Counted from the first letter of the stretch, positions 8,601 through 17,361 are shown. The stretch is 31,439 nt of DNA from CAZVCG01 sp964626265 (GCA_964626265.1 CAZVCG010000023.1:1-31439), one strand, 5' to 3'. Made by a program: numbers and translations. Notes: a model not told the origin generated them from the letters alone.

Positions 8601-11600
8601 GGTGCGTTCGCCTTCGGCGTGGAGGGCTTCGCGGAGCTGACGCGCCTGATCCTGCAGGGCGGCAGTGACCGACAGAACGGTGCGGGCCTGTTGTTCGGCT
8701 TGTTGCGCGTGTTGCAGCATCATCGTCGCTTGATCCGCGAAGCCGGCGCCGGTCGTGCGCACGTCGGACAGCGCCGTCTGAGACTGGTCGCTGAGCGCGC
8801 CGATCTGGCGGTGGATTTGCTGCAGGGAGTCGCTGAGCCGCGCGATGGTGCGTTCGGCGACGTCGGAGGCCTGGCCATGAGCGTCGGAGAGCTTGTCGAA
8901 CAGGTCGAGCAGCTGGACGCGCTGGTTCTCGTTCGCCGCCGTCATCGTGCGATGCTGTTCGGTTAGTTGTTCGCTCACTATATTAAGTGAGGCCACTTGC
9001 TGGGTGATGCTGGCGCCGAGCGCGTTAAGCGTGTTTTCGGCCTTGCCCGCGATGCTGAACAGTTCCTGACTGGTGGCGTCGAGGCTGCCCGAAGCGTTTT
9101 GCGTCACTTCGTTGAAGCGCGTGGCCGCCGTATCGACGCCTTGCGCCGCCGAGGAAACGGCCTGCTGCATCTTGAGACTTGCGCCGTCGAGCTGGCCGAC
9201 GGCATCGTTGAGGCTGGCGATCAGGCGCTGGTTGTGCTGTTCCATGGCCGCGCGGATTTGCGTGGATTGTTCCGCGAACGCGGTCGTAGCCGAGTTGAGG
9301 CCGCGGATGCTTTGCTCGACCTGATGGGTCGTGTCCATCATCTTGCTGGCCTGTTCGCCGAACGCCGTGCCGGCTTTTTGGATCATCAAGGCCGCATGCT
9401 GCGAGGTTTCGTTCAGAGCGTTGTTCTGGCGAAGGAAGGCGCTGTTGGCTTCTTCGATGCGCGTGATGACTTGTTGCGCGCCCTGAGCCGTCGTTTCCTG
9501 CGTGACTGAGAACTTTTCGTTGAGCGCGCTGAGTTGCTGGAGCGTTTTGCCGCTGGAAGACACGATGCTTGCCGTGAGGGCTTCGAGCTGCGACGTGCCG
9601 CCGCCGATGAGCGTCAGTTGCTGGGATATGGTCGTATTGAGCCCCGAGACTTTTTCGAGAGCCTCTGCGGCGGTCTGGCCCAAACGCGTGGCGCGTCCTT
9701 CGAACTCATCCGTCGCGTCCTTCGTCGTTTCGTTGTAATGCGCGGCCATGCGGTCAAGCAAGGCGTAAGCCGCGTCCGTGCGCTGCTTGAGGGATTCGCC
9801 CACGGCTGTGAATTGGCGCTCGGCCCTGGACAAATCGGCGTTGAGATCGTCGGCCTGCTTTTGCAGCATGGCGCGCGTCTGGACGGCTTCGCTTTGCAGG
9901 GCGGAGGTGACAATCTGGATCTTCGTGCCGGAATCCTGGGCTTCGCGCAGCATTTCCTGCGCTTGCTGGCCGACTTGCGCGGCGGCTTGTTGCAGCGTCG
10001 CGACGGCCTTCGACGTGTGATCGTTCAACACGCCGACTTCGCGTTGCAGGCGTTCGGCCATCGACGCGAATTGCTCCAAGGTTCCGCGCGCCATTTCTTC
10101 CTGCGCCGAACGGACGGTGAGGAAGCGGTTGTTGAATTGCTCGATCGCGTTGAGCGTTTCGCCCGTCATGCGGCCGACTTCGTCGCCCATCGTGCCGACG
10201 CGTTCGTTCATCTGTTGCAAACGGCCGATTTGTTCGATCATCTTGGCGCTGTAGCGGTCAAGCGTGTCGGTGCCGAGGTTCGTGCTGTGCTCGATTTGCT
10301 GGACGACGAGTTGAACGGGCGCGGCGGCGCGTGTCGCGAAGTCCTGAAGTTTGACATCGGCGGCGTCGAGACGTTCTTGCGTTTCCTTCATCAACGCGAC
10401 GAGCGCGCCGTTCTGTTCGCGCATCATTTGTTCGGCGGACCAGGCCTGATCCTGCAATTGCGCGATCGTCGTGCGCAGAGCGGATTCGGCGGCATGAGCG
10501 CCGGTGGCGATTTCGCCTTCCTTGCGGGTCAAGGATTCGGCGGCTGCGCCGAGGGCGTGGATTGTCATCTGCGCGGCTTCGCTGATGCGCGTGATGATGT
10601 GGTCGTTCTGCTCGATGGCGAGGCGCAGCTTGTCCGTCAGCGTGTCGCCGACGCTTTGCGTGGCGTCGCGCGCGGCGAGCAGCCGTTCGAGAACGTGTTG
10701 CAAGCTCTGCAGTGCGCCGTTCGCGCGGTTCTGAACTTCCAGCCCCGCTTGTTGCGAGGCGTTCTGCAACGCCTCGAATTGCATGAACTGCGTGGACATT
10801 TCGTCCGTAATGGCGCGCATGTGAGCCGAGCTGCCCTCGGCCAACGCATTCAGTTTGCGGACGGTGTCTTCGTAATGCGATGACGTGGACGCCATCTGGT
10901 CCGCGACGTGTTCCGCCCCGCGGCGGGCCTCCTCGGTGACGACGGAGAATTGCCGCAGGCTGTTTTGCGTGCGTTCGCCAAGGGTTTCGATGCTGCTGTC
11001 GAGCTGTTGCGCGAGATCGTCCGTCGCGCCGCTGATGCGCACGACGAGGCCGTCGAGGTCGCTGCGGCGTTGTTGCAGATTGCCGTCGATGTCGTTCAGG
11101 CGGAGGCTGAAACGGTCGAGCATCTGTTGCAAGCCTTCGACCTGCTCGCCGAGGCGTTCGCCGAGATGCGTGGCCTGATCGCGCGCCAGTTGTTCGCTGG
11201 CGAAGAGCCGGTCGGTGACGCCGCGCAACAACGCCTCGGTTTCGCTCACGCGCTTCGGGAATGTGTTGCTGATTTCGTCGAGCGTGCGCGTTTGCGCGTC
11301 CAGCGTTCCGGCAAGGCGTTCCGCTTCGTCGCGGGCCGAACCGACGCGTTCGAGAAATTGCGCGATCGACATGTCGATCTTGCCGGAAAGCTCCTCCATC
11401 GACGCGGAAACCGTTTCGGTCGCGCTGATCAGGCTCGTTTCCTGGGCGTGGGCGGTTTCAGCCAGTTTCTTGCTGTCGCGCGAGGCTTTTTCCACGGAAA
11501 GGCTGATCACATGCGCGTTCGCTTCGATCTCCTGTAATAATTCGGTGATTTGTTCGCGCACGGATTCCGTTTGGCGCGAGACTTCGTCGCCGCTTTGAAC

Positions 11601-12302
11601 GAGCTTGCTATCAAGGATGCGCAGCATCGTGAATTTATCTTCGAGCAGTTGCTCGATATGCTGCATGCTGCGGCGGACCACTTCTTGGATTTCCTTGACC
11701 TGATAGACGCTGTGCTGCTCGAATTGTTCGAGTTCGCTTTTGTGCTGGCGCACACGGTCCATCAGGGCCATGAGGTCGCTGTGGTTAAGTGTTTGCGTGC
11801 TGCGCAACAGTTCGAGCTGTTCCTTGATCGCGTTGTTGAAGCGGCGGATACGCACTTCCGCCGCGCCGGATTCGCCTGTGATCATCATAAGCTGGCGGCG
11901 CAGAGGTTCCGTGACGGATTGCACGTCGGCCGCGCGCTGCAAATAGGCGGTGACCATCCAGATCAAGCCGACAGGCGATGCAATAGCGGAAATGCCGATG
12001 GCCCAACTGGTAAGCGGCAAGCCGCCGAACGTATTCGTGGAACCGGAACTCATCAACGCCAATGCGACGACGGCGACCCATAACACTGAAAGAGCGAGGC
12101 CCATCCAGAACGGCATGGCGGAAAAGTTGGCGGATTTTTTCAAAAACGAGGATTTTGCTCCCGGCTTAGCCGATGCGCGAATTCCTTGAGGCGCGGACGT
12201 TTTCGCAGATGTCGCCGTATCAGGCTTGGCGCTTGTCTGGTCGGGGGCTGGCGAAAGTGTGCGGATAGGAGCAGCGGGGGACAACTTTGAAGGATCGACC
12301 AT
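5679..12302 (-). CDS. Giant membrane-anchored coiled-coil protein (2207 residues)
   Basis: The ATG at 12300-12302 follows a good Shine-Dalgarno (TTGAGGAAAAA); the frame extends to a GTG at 12356, which is less likely. Residues 1-60 are Pro/Ala/Ser-rich. Two membrane helices follow, about 64-84 and 98-121. The remaining roughly 2080 residues are almost entirely heptad-like helix rich in Gln, Ala, Ser, Thr, Leu and Glu. It holds tandem repeats of exactly 171 residues (units starting LFDKLSDAHG, LLNRLTLAHD, LLNRLTLAQD). No catalytic domain, HAMP or chemoreceptor hairpin tip is recognised. Two N-terminal membrane helices plus a long coiled coil recall the alphaproteobacterial polarity factor TipN, but this protein is far longer and I cannot claim homology. 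Role unknown; an envelope or polar scaffold is a guess. Confidence 0.9.
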   Translation of the reverse strand: MVDPSKLSPAAPIRTLSPAPDQTSAKPDTATSAKTSAPQGIRASAKPGAKSSFLKKSANFSAMPFWMGLALSVLWVAVVALALMSSGSTNTFGGLPLTSWAIGISAIASPVGLIWMVTAYLQRAADVQSVTEPLRRQLMMITGESGAAEVRIRRFNNAIKEQLELLRSTQTLNHSDLMALMDRVRQHKSELEQFEQHSVYQVKEIQEVVRRSMQHIEQLLEDKFTMLRILDSKLVQSGDEVSRQTESVREQITELLQEIEANAHVISLSVEKASRDSKKLAETAHAQETSLISATETVSASMEELSGKIDMSIAQFLERVGSARDEAERLAGTLDAQTRTLDEISNTFPKRVSETEALLRGVTDRLFASEQLARDQATHLGERLGEQVEGLQQMLDRFSLRLNDIDGNLQQRRSDLDGLVVRISGATDDLAQQLDSSIETLGERTQNSLRQFSVVTEEARRGAEHVADQMASTSSHYEDTVRKLNALAEGSSAHMRAITDEMSTQFMQFEALQNASQQAGLEVQNRANGALQSLQHVLERLLAARDATQSVGDTLTDKLRLAIEQNDHIITRISEAAQMTIHALGAAAESLTRKEGEIATGAHAAESALRTTIAQLQDQAWSAEQMMREQNGALVALMKETQERLDAADVKLQDFATRAAAPVQLVVQQIEHSTNLGTDTLDRYSAKMIEQIGRLQQMNERVGTMGDEVGRMTGETLNAIEQFNNRFLTVRSAQEEMARGTLEQFASMAERLQREVGVLNDHTSKAVATLQQAAAQVGQQAQEMLREAQDSGTKIQIVTSALQSEAVQTRAMLQKQADDLNADLSRAERQFTAVGESLKQRTDAAYALLDRMAAHYNETTKDATDEFEGRATRLGQTAAEALEKVSGLNTTISQQLTLIGGGTSQLEALTASIVSSSGKTLQQLSALNEKFSVTQETTAQGAQQVITRIEEANSAFLRQNNALNETSQHAALMIQKAGTAFGEQASKMMDTTHQVEQSIRGLNSATTAFAEQSTQIRAAMEQHNQRLIASLNDAVGQLDGASLKMQQAVSSAAQGVDTAATRFNEVTQNASGSLDATSQELFSIAGKAENTLNALGASITQQVASLNIVSEQLTEQHRTMTAANENQRVQLLDLFDKLSDAHGQASDVAERTIARLSDSLQQIHRQIGALSDQSQTALSDVRTTGAGFADQATMMLQHAQQAEQQARTVLSVTAALQDQARQLREALHAEGERTSELFGQLLGKLSAGNTDLRDLSSTAEITLTSLQNTVMQQTSGLGATMQQIVDRQRSLTTALDAQRDVLNGLLNRLTLAHDETASVAERSATRLNESAQLISRQIETLDTQAQSALTSVQSASSSFIEEAGTLSRHAEQAEQLTRLLCASATTLQDQAKQVRESVQGESEKLGEMLGDMLGKIGASSSTLNDISSTTTARLSDVHTLINEQTATLTSVMQQISERQRSLATSFDSQRETMNGLLNRLTLAQDETAASAERNVVRLTDSTQQITRQMEAIEEQAQSTLNSVRATTAAFADEAGAFAMHAQQTEQQAKGLLSVTAGMQDQARSLRESMQSESSRVIEQMNSVVTQLDATTEKLKHHSSSMVNSMDQSVLQITTLAKTTDEALENHSKSITDLAEKAEGRVIEATEKLRTHFKTVVDAGEQTEKQARLLADTAEHATSRLATLRSTMAESDKDGQVILESAKARIAEIRSALHSELQQVAIVSQMAVQQVEEAGKSLMGESDALRSNLAASESALVQAASLLRDETVQLPSVLDRSALHLEAARKVFQSETKEIGDSLVQTADRFIGVTGSARDTMMEEMRNLGVVATTAEQTLRQFNQSLADQLNVIKGSSAALTADQKQLIDNTAQSIAQLTAASERLVQVRANALQTTEKLAREFESIETMATSTTQRMAQAGENLGKQVAQLTQIADSAESKLSSASQGFREQLERIRSGVQMQIDDINRGLMQITAQLERTGSTLRTATAGTVSDIDKITNRFEQTGKEASAQLTERTAKMRVATEEVAKLLGGFGDQMDVLLDRLSMAGDGIKRHESDLVGRLQTALTHLGSITEKLEANRVLTADVADEATSRLAEVASVVEKHVGQIKEGSAAVSSIMNELGKVYGEKSEGMKSGIIDTQNQVLVMSKSIEDMQQRTDRMRVALKLQGDDLMNTLENILHQLATTGDAFSDAVADVMKQKTGSEDQKFT
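7500..8900 (-). repeat. Tandem 513-bp (171-residue) repeats in the coiled-coil gene
   Basis: Units begin near 8900 (LFDKLSDAHG), 8387 (LLNRLTLAHD) and 7874 (LLNRLTLAQD). I counted 171 residues from the first to the second and from the second to the third start. Shared landmarks in each unit include AER..(A/V)(T/V)RL, H(A)xQxEQ, LQDQA, RQRSL and a Gly just before the next LLNRL. The third unit decays after about 110 residues. Boundaries are approximate. Confidence 0.8.
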
Positions 12303-12579
12303 TTTTTCCTCAACGCCTCTGAATAGGGCAAGACAAGATGCAGCTCTGACTTTCACGTGCCGCGCATGCGATCCTTCCGTTTAAGGAATCACATTGGGCA
12401 TGGTGATAGCGGCGCGAGTGTAGAGTCCTCCGATTCAAAATGGAAGTGTTAACATCATTTAAACTTCTCGTTTTTGGAACAAAAATAGGTATGGGGCGAT
12501 TCTGTGGATAACTCTGCTGGATTAGAGCTTTATTCCGATTGTCAAGGCGGAAAAGCTATTAACAGAGGGGCGGATGAAT
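12303..12579. other. Intergenic region between mutS and the coiled-coil gene
   Basis: Both flanking genes are on the minus strand. The region must include the promoter of the coiled-coil gene, whose Shine-Dalgarno is at its left edge. One perfect DnaA-box-like nonamer (TGTGGATAA, 12503-12511) is present. I see no convincing intrinsic terminator for mutS and no small gene. Confidence 0.5.
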
Positions 12580-15270
12580 CTAGTTCATGAGGATGGCGCG
12601 CAGTCTATACACAAGATCGAGCGCCTGGCGTGGTGTCAACGCATCCGGATTTTGTTCTTTCAAGAGAGTTTCAAGTTCGGGATTGACTGATGGGACGCAA
12701 GCAACGGCCGATTGGAAAAGGGGCAAATCGTCGATGGCGTTACCAGTTTTTCGTACCTCGGATTTCTCGAGCTTTTGCAAAACTTGTTCCGCCCTCGCAA
12801 TGACGGACTTGGGCAATCCTGCCATCTGGGCAACGTGTATGCCATAGGAGCGGTCGGCCACGCCATCCGCGACTTCATGGAGAAAGATTATTTCCTTCTT
12901 CCATTCTTTTATCTTCATTGTCGCGCAATGAAGGTTATGCAACCTGTCCGCGAGTTGCGTGAGTTCGTGGTAGTGCGTGGCGAAGAGGGCGCGGCACTTA
13001 TTGATTTCGTGAAGATGTTCGACGGTGGCCCAAGCGATTGAAAGGCCGTCGTACGTCGCCGTGCCTCTGCCGATTTCGTCCAGAATGACAAGGGAGCGTT
13101 CGGTCGCTTGATTGAGGATGGCGGCGGTTTCGACCATTTCGACCATGAAAGTCGAGCGGCCGCGGGCGAGGTCGTCGGCTGCTCCGACGCGGCTGAAGAG
13201 ACGGTCGACCACGCCTATATGGGCGAATTCGGCCGGAACATAGCTTCCCATTTGTGCGAGAAGGACAATCAGGGCGTTTTGGCGCAGAAAAGTGGACTTT
13301 CCGGCCATGTTCGGGCCGGTCAGGAGCCATAAACGGCGTTCGGGAGCCAAATCGCAAGCATTGGCGACGAAATTCTGGTTAGAAGCTTTTAATGATTGCT
13401 CTACAACTGGATGTCGGCCTTTTTTAATGTCAAATGTGAGAGAATTATCGACTTTTGGGCGGCAATACGATTGTTCGAGAGCGAGGTCGGCGAGGGAGGC
13501 GATAACGTCGAGTTCTGCGAGGGCCGCCGCCGTGCGCCGTAAATCTTGAAGTCTTGCAATAACATCATCAACCAAGATATTGAATATATTCAATTCTATA
13601 GACAGCGCTTTGTCGGCGGCTTCGTTGATTTTTCGCTCGAGTTCGCCGAGCTCGACCGTGGTAAAACGCACCGCGCTGGCGAGCGTTTGACGGTGGATAA
13701 ATAATTCTTTGTTGTTCAGGAGCTTATCGGCGTTTGTTGGCGTGACTTCGATATAGTAGCCTATGACGTTGTTGTGGCGGATTTTTAGTGTAGGAACGCC
13801 GCTTAAACCTTCATATTTATGTTGTAATTCGGCGATGAGGCGGCGGCTGTTATCCCTGAGTTCAACAACGTCATCGAGTTCGGGTGCGTAACCACGCGAA
13901 ATAAAGCCTCCATCACGGGCTAAAATGGGCAGTTTGTCGCTCAAAGCGCGCGCCAGACGGTCATAAAGAGCATTATGTTCGCCCAAATTGACGGTTATAT
14001 GCCGGATTTCGTCGCTTAATTGCTCGTTATTTGCATCTAATAATGCGCTTTTGGCGGATTCGGCGTGCCTTAAGGCATCCCTAAGAGCAGCTAGGTCCCT
14101 CGGCCCTCCTCTCCCTAGGGACAACCTCGCTAACGCCCGCTCCATATCGGGGGTTTGGGAAAGTTCGTCGCGCAATTTTTCTCGCAGGGCCGTTTTGGCG
14201 AGCATGAAACCGATGGCATCAAGCCGCCGATTGATAGCCGCGATATCGGTCAACGGCGATGACAAACGCGCTGCCAAAAGACGCGCGCCTGCGCTGGTTT
14301 GGGTGCGGTCGATTGATGCGAGTAAGCTTCCCTGACGCTCGCCGTTCAAATTCTTAATCAACTCAAGGTTGCGGCGCGTGGCCGGATCTATGGCGAGGCC
14401 TTGACCTAGCGCGATGCTTTGCGGGCGGGAGAGATGCGTAAGGTCGCTTTTCTGTGTGAGGGCGGCGTAGTCGAGCAAGGCCCCAAGCGCGGCGACTTCG
14501 GCGCGGCTGAAATCCCCGAAGGCGTCGAGTTCGCGAACGTTATAGGTCTGCAACAATCGGCGGCGGGCGTTGTCGCTGTCGAAACGGCTGTCCGGCTGGG
14601 GCGTGATTTGGTCGCTCCAGGGGACGAAGGCCTCGAACAGGTCAGGATTTTCGATCAGGCGTTGGGGAACCAGAAGCTCGGTTGGGTTAATCCGGCCCAA
14701 AGCATCCGGGATTTCGTCGGTAGAGAGAGATTGCGCGCGCGGTTCGGCGGTCGCGAGATCGACCCACGCGAGGGCATAGGAGTCGTTCGTGTTCGTGAGA
14801 CAGGCGAGAATGTTCGCTGAGCGCGCGTCGAGCAGACTTTCTTCGGTGACGGTGCCGGGCGTAACGATGCGAACGACTTCGCGGGAGACGATGGCTTTGT
14901 AGCCGCGCTTTTTCGCGGCGGCGGGGTCTTCGGTCTGTTCGCAGATGGCGACGTGAAAGCCTTGCCGGATCAAACGCGCCAAATAATTTTCGTACGCATG
15001 GAAAGGCACGCCGCACATGGGGATGTCTTGCCCCTGATATTGGCCACGGCGGGTGAGGGCGATGTCGAGCGCGCGCGCGGCCTTGACGGCATCCTCGAAA
15101 AACATTTCGTAAAAGTCCCCCATCCGGAAAAAGACGATGCAATCCGGATGTTGGGCCTTGATCGCCAGATATTGCGCCATCAGCGGCGTGGCGGAGCCTG
15201 CCCCGTTCCCCGAAACGGGGTCATCGGGCGCGGGCGTGGGCGCGGTGTCTTTGGTCTGGGGCAGGGCCAT
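12580..15270 (-). CDS. mutS: DNA mismatch repair protein MutS
   Basis: MutS recognises mismatches and recruits MutL. The N-terminal mismatch-recognition motif GDFYEMF carries Phe53 and Glu55. The ABC-type ATPase follows: Walker A GPNMAGKST near residue 651 and Walker B VILDEIGRGT near 728, with a later ATHYHEL switch histidine. The length, 896 residues, is in the normal range for MutS1. The start is supported by a near-perfect Shine-Dalgarno (GGAGGT) 5 bases upstream of the ATG. It is divergent from brnT; the 124-bp gap holds the promoters of both. Confidence 0.98.
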   Translation of the reverse strand: MALPQTKDTAPTPAPDDPVSGNGAGSATPLMAQYLAIKAQHPDCIVFFRMGDFYEMFFEDAVKAARALDIALTRRGQYQGQDIPMCGVPFHAYENYLARLIRQGFHVAICEQTEDPAAAKKRGYKAIVSREVVRIVTPGTVTEESLLDARSANILACLTNTNDSYALAWVDLATAEPRAQSLSTDEIPDALGRINPTELLVPQRLIENPDLFEAFVPWSDQITPQPDSRFDSDNARRRLLQTYNVRELDAFGDFSRAEVAALGALLDYAALTQKSDLTHLSRPQSIALGQGLAIDPATRRNLELIKNLNGERQGSLLASIDRTQTSAGARLLAARLSSPLTDIAAINRRLDAIGFMLAKTALREKLRDELSQTPDMERALARLSLGRGGPRDLAALRDALRHAESAKSALLDANNEQLSDEIRHITVNLGEHNALYDRLARALSDKLPILARDGGFISRGYAPELDDVVELRDNSRRLIAELQHKYEGLSGVPTLKIRHNNVIGYYIEVTPTNADKLLNNKELFIHRQTLASAVRFTTVELGELERKINEAADKALSIELNIFNILVDDVIARLQDLRRTAAALAELDVIASLADLALEQSYCRPKVDNSLTFDIKKGRHPVVEQSLKASNQNFVANACDLAPERRLWLLTGPNMAGKSTFLRQNALIVLLAQMGSYVPAEFAHIGVVDRLFSRVGAADDLARGRSTFMVEMVETAAILNQATERSLVILDEIGRGTATYDGLSIAWATVEHLHEINKCRALFATHYHELTQLADRLHNLHCATMKIKEWKKEIIFLHEVADGVADRSYGIHVAQMAGLPKSVIARAEQVLQKLEKSEVRKTGNAIDDLPLFQSAVACVPSVNPELETLLKEQNPDALTPRQALDLVYRLRAILMN

Positions 15271-15368
15271 AAGACCTCCATTAACAGCAACTCTTTCAAA
15301 AGGCTAGAGAAACTGGAACAAACTACTAAAGCGAAACAATTAAATAAAAGAACCCGATATTGCATTAT

Positions 15369-15391
15369 GTGTATATATATGATATATACAC
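15369..15391. promoter_or_regulatory. Inverted-repeat operator upstream of brnT
   Basis: A perfect dyad with 10-base arms, GTGTATATAT-atg-ATATATACAC, ends 3 bases before the brnT start codon. Its position and AT-rich core suit an operator bound by the ribbon-helix-helix antitoxin BrnA, which represses brnTA promoters in known systems. It also contains -10-like TATATAT. Binding is inference. Confidence 0.7.
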
Positions 15392-15394
15392 GCA

Positions 15395-15697
15395 ATGATC
15401 ACTTTTGACGATATTGCGGGTTTTGACTGGGACGAGGGAAACAAGCGCAAAAGCGTCGATAAGCACGGGGTAACTCAGGTTGAGGCCGAGCAAGTTTTTT
15501 TCAATGAGCCGCTGCTAGTCCTTGATGACGTTAAACACAATCGGCTGGAACCACGATTTCATGCTTTAGGGCGAACTGACGAAGATCGATTATTACACAT
15601 TACTTTTACTCTTAGAGGAAAGAATACGCTAATCCGCGTGATTTCTGCGCGAGATATGCATAGAAAGGAGCGGGAAATCTATGGCCAAGAAAATTAA
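15395..15697 (+). CDS. brnT: BrnT-family toxin
   Basis: A 100-residue protein of the BrnT (formerly DUF497) family: opening FDWDEGNKRKSVDKHGV, then EAEQVFF, a central strand with RFHALGRT, LLHITFTLRG, and the closing VISARDMHRKEREIY. BrnT is a RelE-fold ribonuclease that stops translation when not held by BrnA. The gene is preceded by the dyad at 15369-15391 and overlaps brnA by 17 bases, the usual toxin-first brnTA order. Confidence 0.93.
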   Translation: MITFDDIAGFDWDEGNKRKSVDKHGVTQVEAEQVFFNEPLLVLDDVKHNRLEPRFHALGRTDEDRLLHITFTLRGKNTLIRVISARDMHRKEREIYGQEN

Positions 15698-15974
15698 GAA
15701 GCCGCCGCAATTCGCTTCGGAAGCCGAAGAGAGGGCTTTTTGGGAAAAGCATGACTCGACCTCTTATGTGGATTGGAGCCGCGCGCGCCGCACGCGTTTT
15801 ACGAAGCTCAAACCCACGACGACTTCCATTTCCATTAGGTTGCCGACGGATTTGCTTGAGCAAATTAAGACATCAGCGAACCGTAAGGATGTCCCATATC
15901 AGACGCTCATCAAGTTGTGGCTGGCCGAGAAAATGGCTAAAGCAAAAGACTTGGCATCGCCGAGAAGACCGTAA
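15681..15974 (+). CDS. brnA: BrnA/CopG-type antitoxin
   Basis: A 97-residue antitoxin. The N-terminal half has the toxin-binding pattern KPPQFASEAEERAFWEKHDS. The C-terminal half is a ribbon-helix-helix DNA-binding domain, with the strand TSISIRLP followed by two helices and VPYQTLIKLWLAEK. A Shine-Dalgarno (AAAGGAGCG) lies inside the end of brnT. The product should neutralise BrnT and repress the operon at the upstream dyad. Its stop codon sits 2 bases before the acpS start codon. Confidence 0.92.
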   Translation: MAKKIKKPPQFASEAEERAFWEKHDSTSYVDWSRARRTRFTKLKPTTTSISIRLPTDLLEQIKTSANRKDVPYQTLIKLWLAEKMAKAKDLASPRRP

Positions 15975-15976
15975 GT

Positions 15977-16369
15977 ATGATCCTAGGCATCGGCAGTGAT
16001 TTGATTGACATTAGGCGGATTGAGAGATCGCTCGAACGTTACGGCGAGCGGTTCGTCGGACGCGTATTTACGCCGGAAGAACAGGCCAAGGCGGCTCAAC
16101 GCGTGACCAAGGAGGCCACCTACGCCAAGCGCTTCGCGGCCAAGGAGGCTTGCGCCAAGGCTTTGGGCACGGGCATTTACCGTGGCGTGTTCTTCAAGGA
16201 TATGGGCGTTGTCAACCTGCCGTCGGGTCAGCCGACGATGAAGCTGACGGGCGGGGCTTTGGCGCGGCTCGAGGCAATGACGCCGCCGGGCAAAAAGGCC
16301 GTCATCCACCTGACGATCAGCGACGACACACCCATGGCGCAGGCTTTTGTCGTGATCGAGGCCGTGTGA
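15977..16369 (+). CDS. acpS: Holo-[acyl-carrier-protein] synthase
   Basis: AcpS transfers 4'-phosphopantetheine from CoA to the acyl carrier protein of fatty-acid synthesis. The MILGIGSDLIDIRRIE N-terminus has the metal-binding Asp8; RFAAKEACAKALGTG has the conserved Glu-Ala segment. Length 130 is typical. The ATG is 2 bases after the brnA stop, with no separate promoter room and only a weak ribosome site. Expression therefore probably depends on read-through from brnTA, unless a promoter lies inside brnA. The usual alphaproteobacterial upstream neighbour pdxJ is not seen. Confidence 0.96.
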   Translation: MILGIGSDLIDIRRIERSLERYGERFVGRVFTPEEQAKAAQRVTKEATYAKRFAAKEACAKALGTGIYRGVFFKDMGVVNLPSGQPTMKLTGGALARLEAMTPPGKKAVIHLTISDDTPMAQAFVVIEAV

Positions 16370-16394
16370 GAAGAGCTGGCGCGACGAGTGCGAT

Positions 16395-16468
16395 GGGGAC
16401 GCAATAAAAGGGCTTAAATCAATTTTGTATGAGTTCGAAAGACGTACAGGCCTTTTTATTATGTTCCC
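16395..16468. repeat. Diverged, shortened member of the MITE-like family
   Basis: Inverted repeat GGGGACGCAATAAAAGGGC (16395-16413) facing GGCCTTTTTATTATGTTCCC (16449-16468). The arms match the inner inverted repeat of the elements at 5399 and 27128, but the loop is different and the outer terminal motifs are missing. It lies between acpS and lepB and could act as a terminator-like hairpin in either direction. Confidence 0.65.
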
Positions 16469-16573
16469 TCCGGAAAATGTTTTACTAAATGATATGCCCC
16501 ACTCTTGCCGTAGTGTGGGCTTTAGGTTAATGCGTGAAGGCCCGGTTATTGAGTCAGAAGGTTGCGAGTTCGT

Positions 16574-17344
16574 ATGTTGAATCACGATTCCAAAGCCAAG
16601 CCAAATGTTCCCGTCGATGACCGCTTTGACGAAACCGTGAAAACAGTCCTTTGGGCGATCGTCATCGCCATGATGATCCGCATGTTCGCGTTCGAGCCTT
16701 TCAACATTCCTTCGAGTTCGATGGTGCCCGGGCTTTTGATCGGCGACTATTTGTTCGTATCGAAATATTCCTATGGTTACAGCAGCCGTTCATCTCTTTA
16801 TGGCTTATTGCCTCTTGAAGGGCGCGTATTTTTCAAGGAACCAAAGCGCGGCGATGTCGTGGTGTTCAAGTGGCCCAAGGACAACAAGACGGATTACATC
16901 AAAAGGCTTGTCGGTTTGCCGGGCGACAAGGTTCAGGTGCGAAACGGGCTGCTTTACATCAACGGAGTCCCTGTCGAACGGCGCAAGCTGGACGTGCCCG
17001 TCGCCGAAAAATATTTAACGCCGCCGTCGTTTTCGACGGACTTCATGGAGAAATTCCCGGATGGACATGAACATGTCATCCGCGAGGAAGGCGACGACCT
17101 TTCGCTTGACAATACGCCGGTTTTTTCCGTGCCGCCGGACCATTATTTCATGATGGGAGACAATCGCGACAATTCGCAGGATAGCCGCGCGCCGCGCGGC
17201 GGCGTCGGCTTTGTGCCCAAAGATAATCTTGTTGGCCGCGCCGAGTTTTTGTTTTTCTCGCTCGATGAGGACGCGCATTTTTGGCAGTTCTGGAAATGGC
17301 CGTGGGCAATACGCTGGGATCGGCTATTTATGGGCATACATTAA
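16574..17344 (+). CDS. lepB: Signal peptidase I
   Basis: LepB cleaves signal peptides from exported proteins at the periplasmic face of the inner membrane. One N-terminal membrane helix (about 23-42) is followed by the catalytic IPSSSMVP with Ser49, then DYIKRLVGLPGD with the general base Lys110, and the late GDNRDNSQDSR box. The ATG at 16574 gives 256 residues. A TTG at 16562 in the same frame is possible; a purine-rich AGAAGG stands 13 bases before the ATG, so the start is not certain. It precedes rnc by 17 bases, as in most alphaproteobacteria. Confidence 0.96.
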   Translation: MLNHDSKAKPNVPVDDRFDETVKTVLWAIVIAMMIRMFAFEPFNIPSSSMVPGLLIGDYLFVSKYSYGYSSRSSLYGLLPLEGRVFFKEPKRGDVVVFKWPKDNKTDYIKRLVGLPGDKVQVRNGLLYINGVPVERRKLDVPVAEKYLTPPSFSTDFMEKFPDGHEHVIREEGDDLSLDNTPVFSVPPDHYFMMGDNRDNSQDSRAPRGGVGFVPKDNLVGRAEFLFFSLDEDAHFWQFWKWPWAIRWDRLFMGIH

Positions 17345-17361
17345 TTATAAGGCGCTAATAC

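Noticed and set aside
5625..11598. Long plus-strand open frames (up to 449 codons) opposite the coiled-coil gene
   Set aside because: They are antisense shadows caused by GC-biased codons of the reverse gene; no ribosome sites, no domains, and the reverse gene has a strong start.
12503..12511. DnaA-box-like TGTGGATAA as a replication origin
   Set aside because: Only one copy, with no cluster and no origin-linked genes (dnaA, parAB, gidA) nearby.
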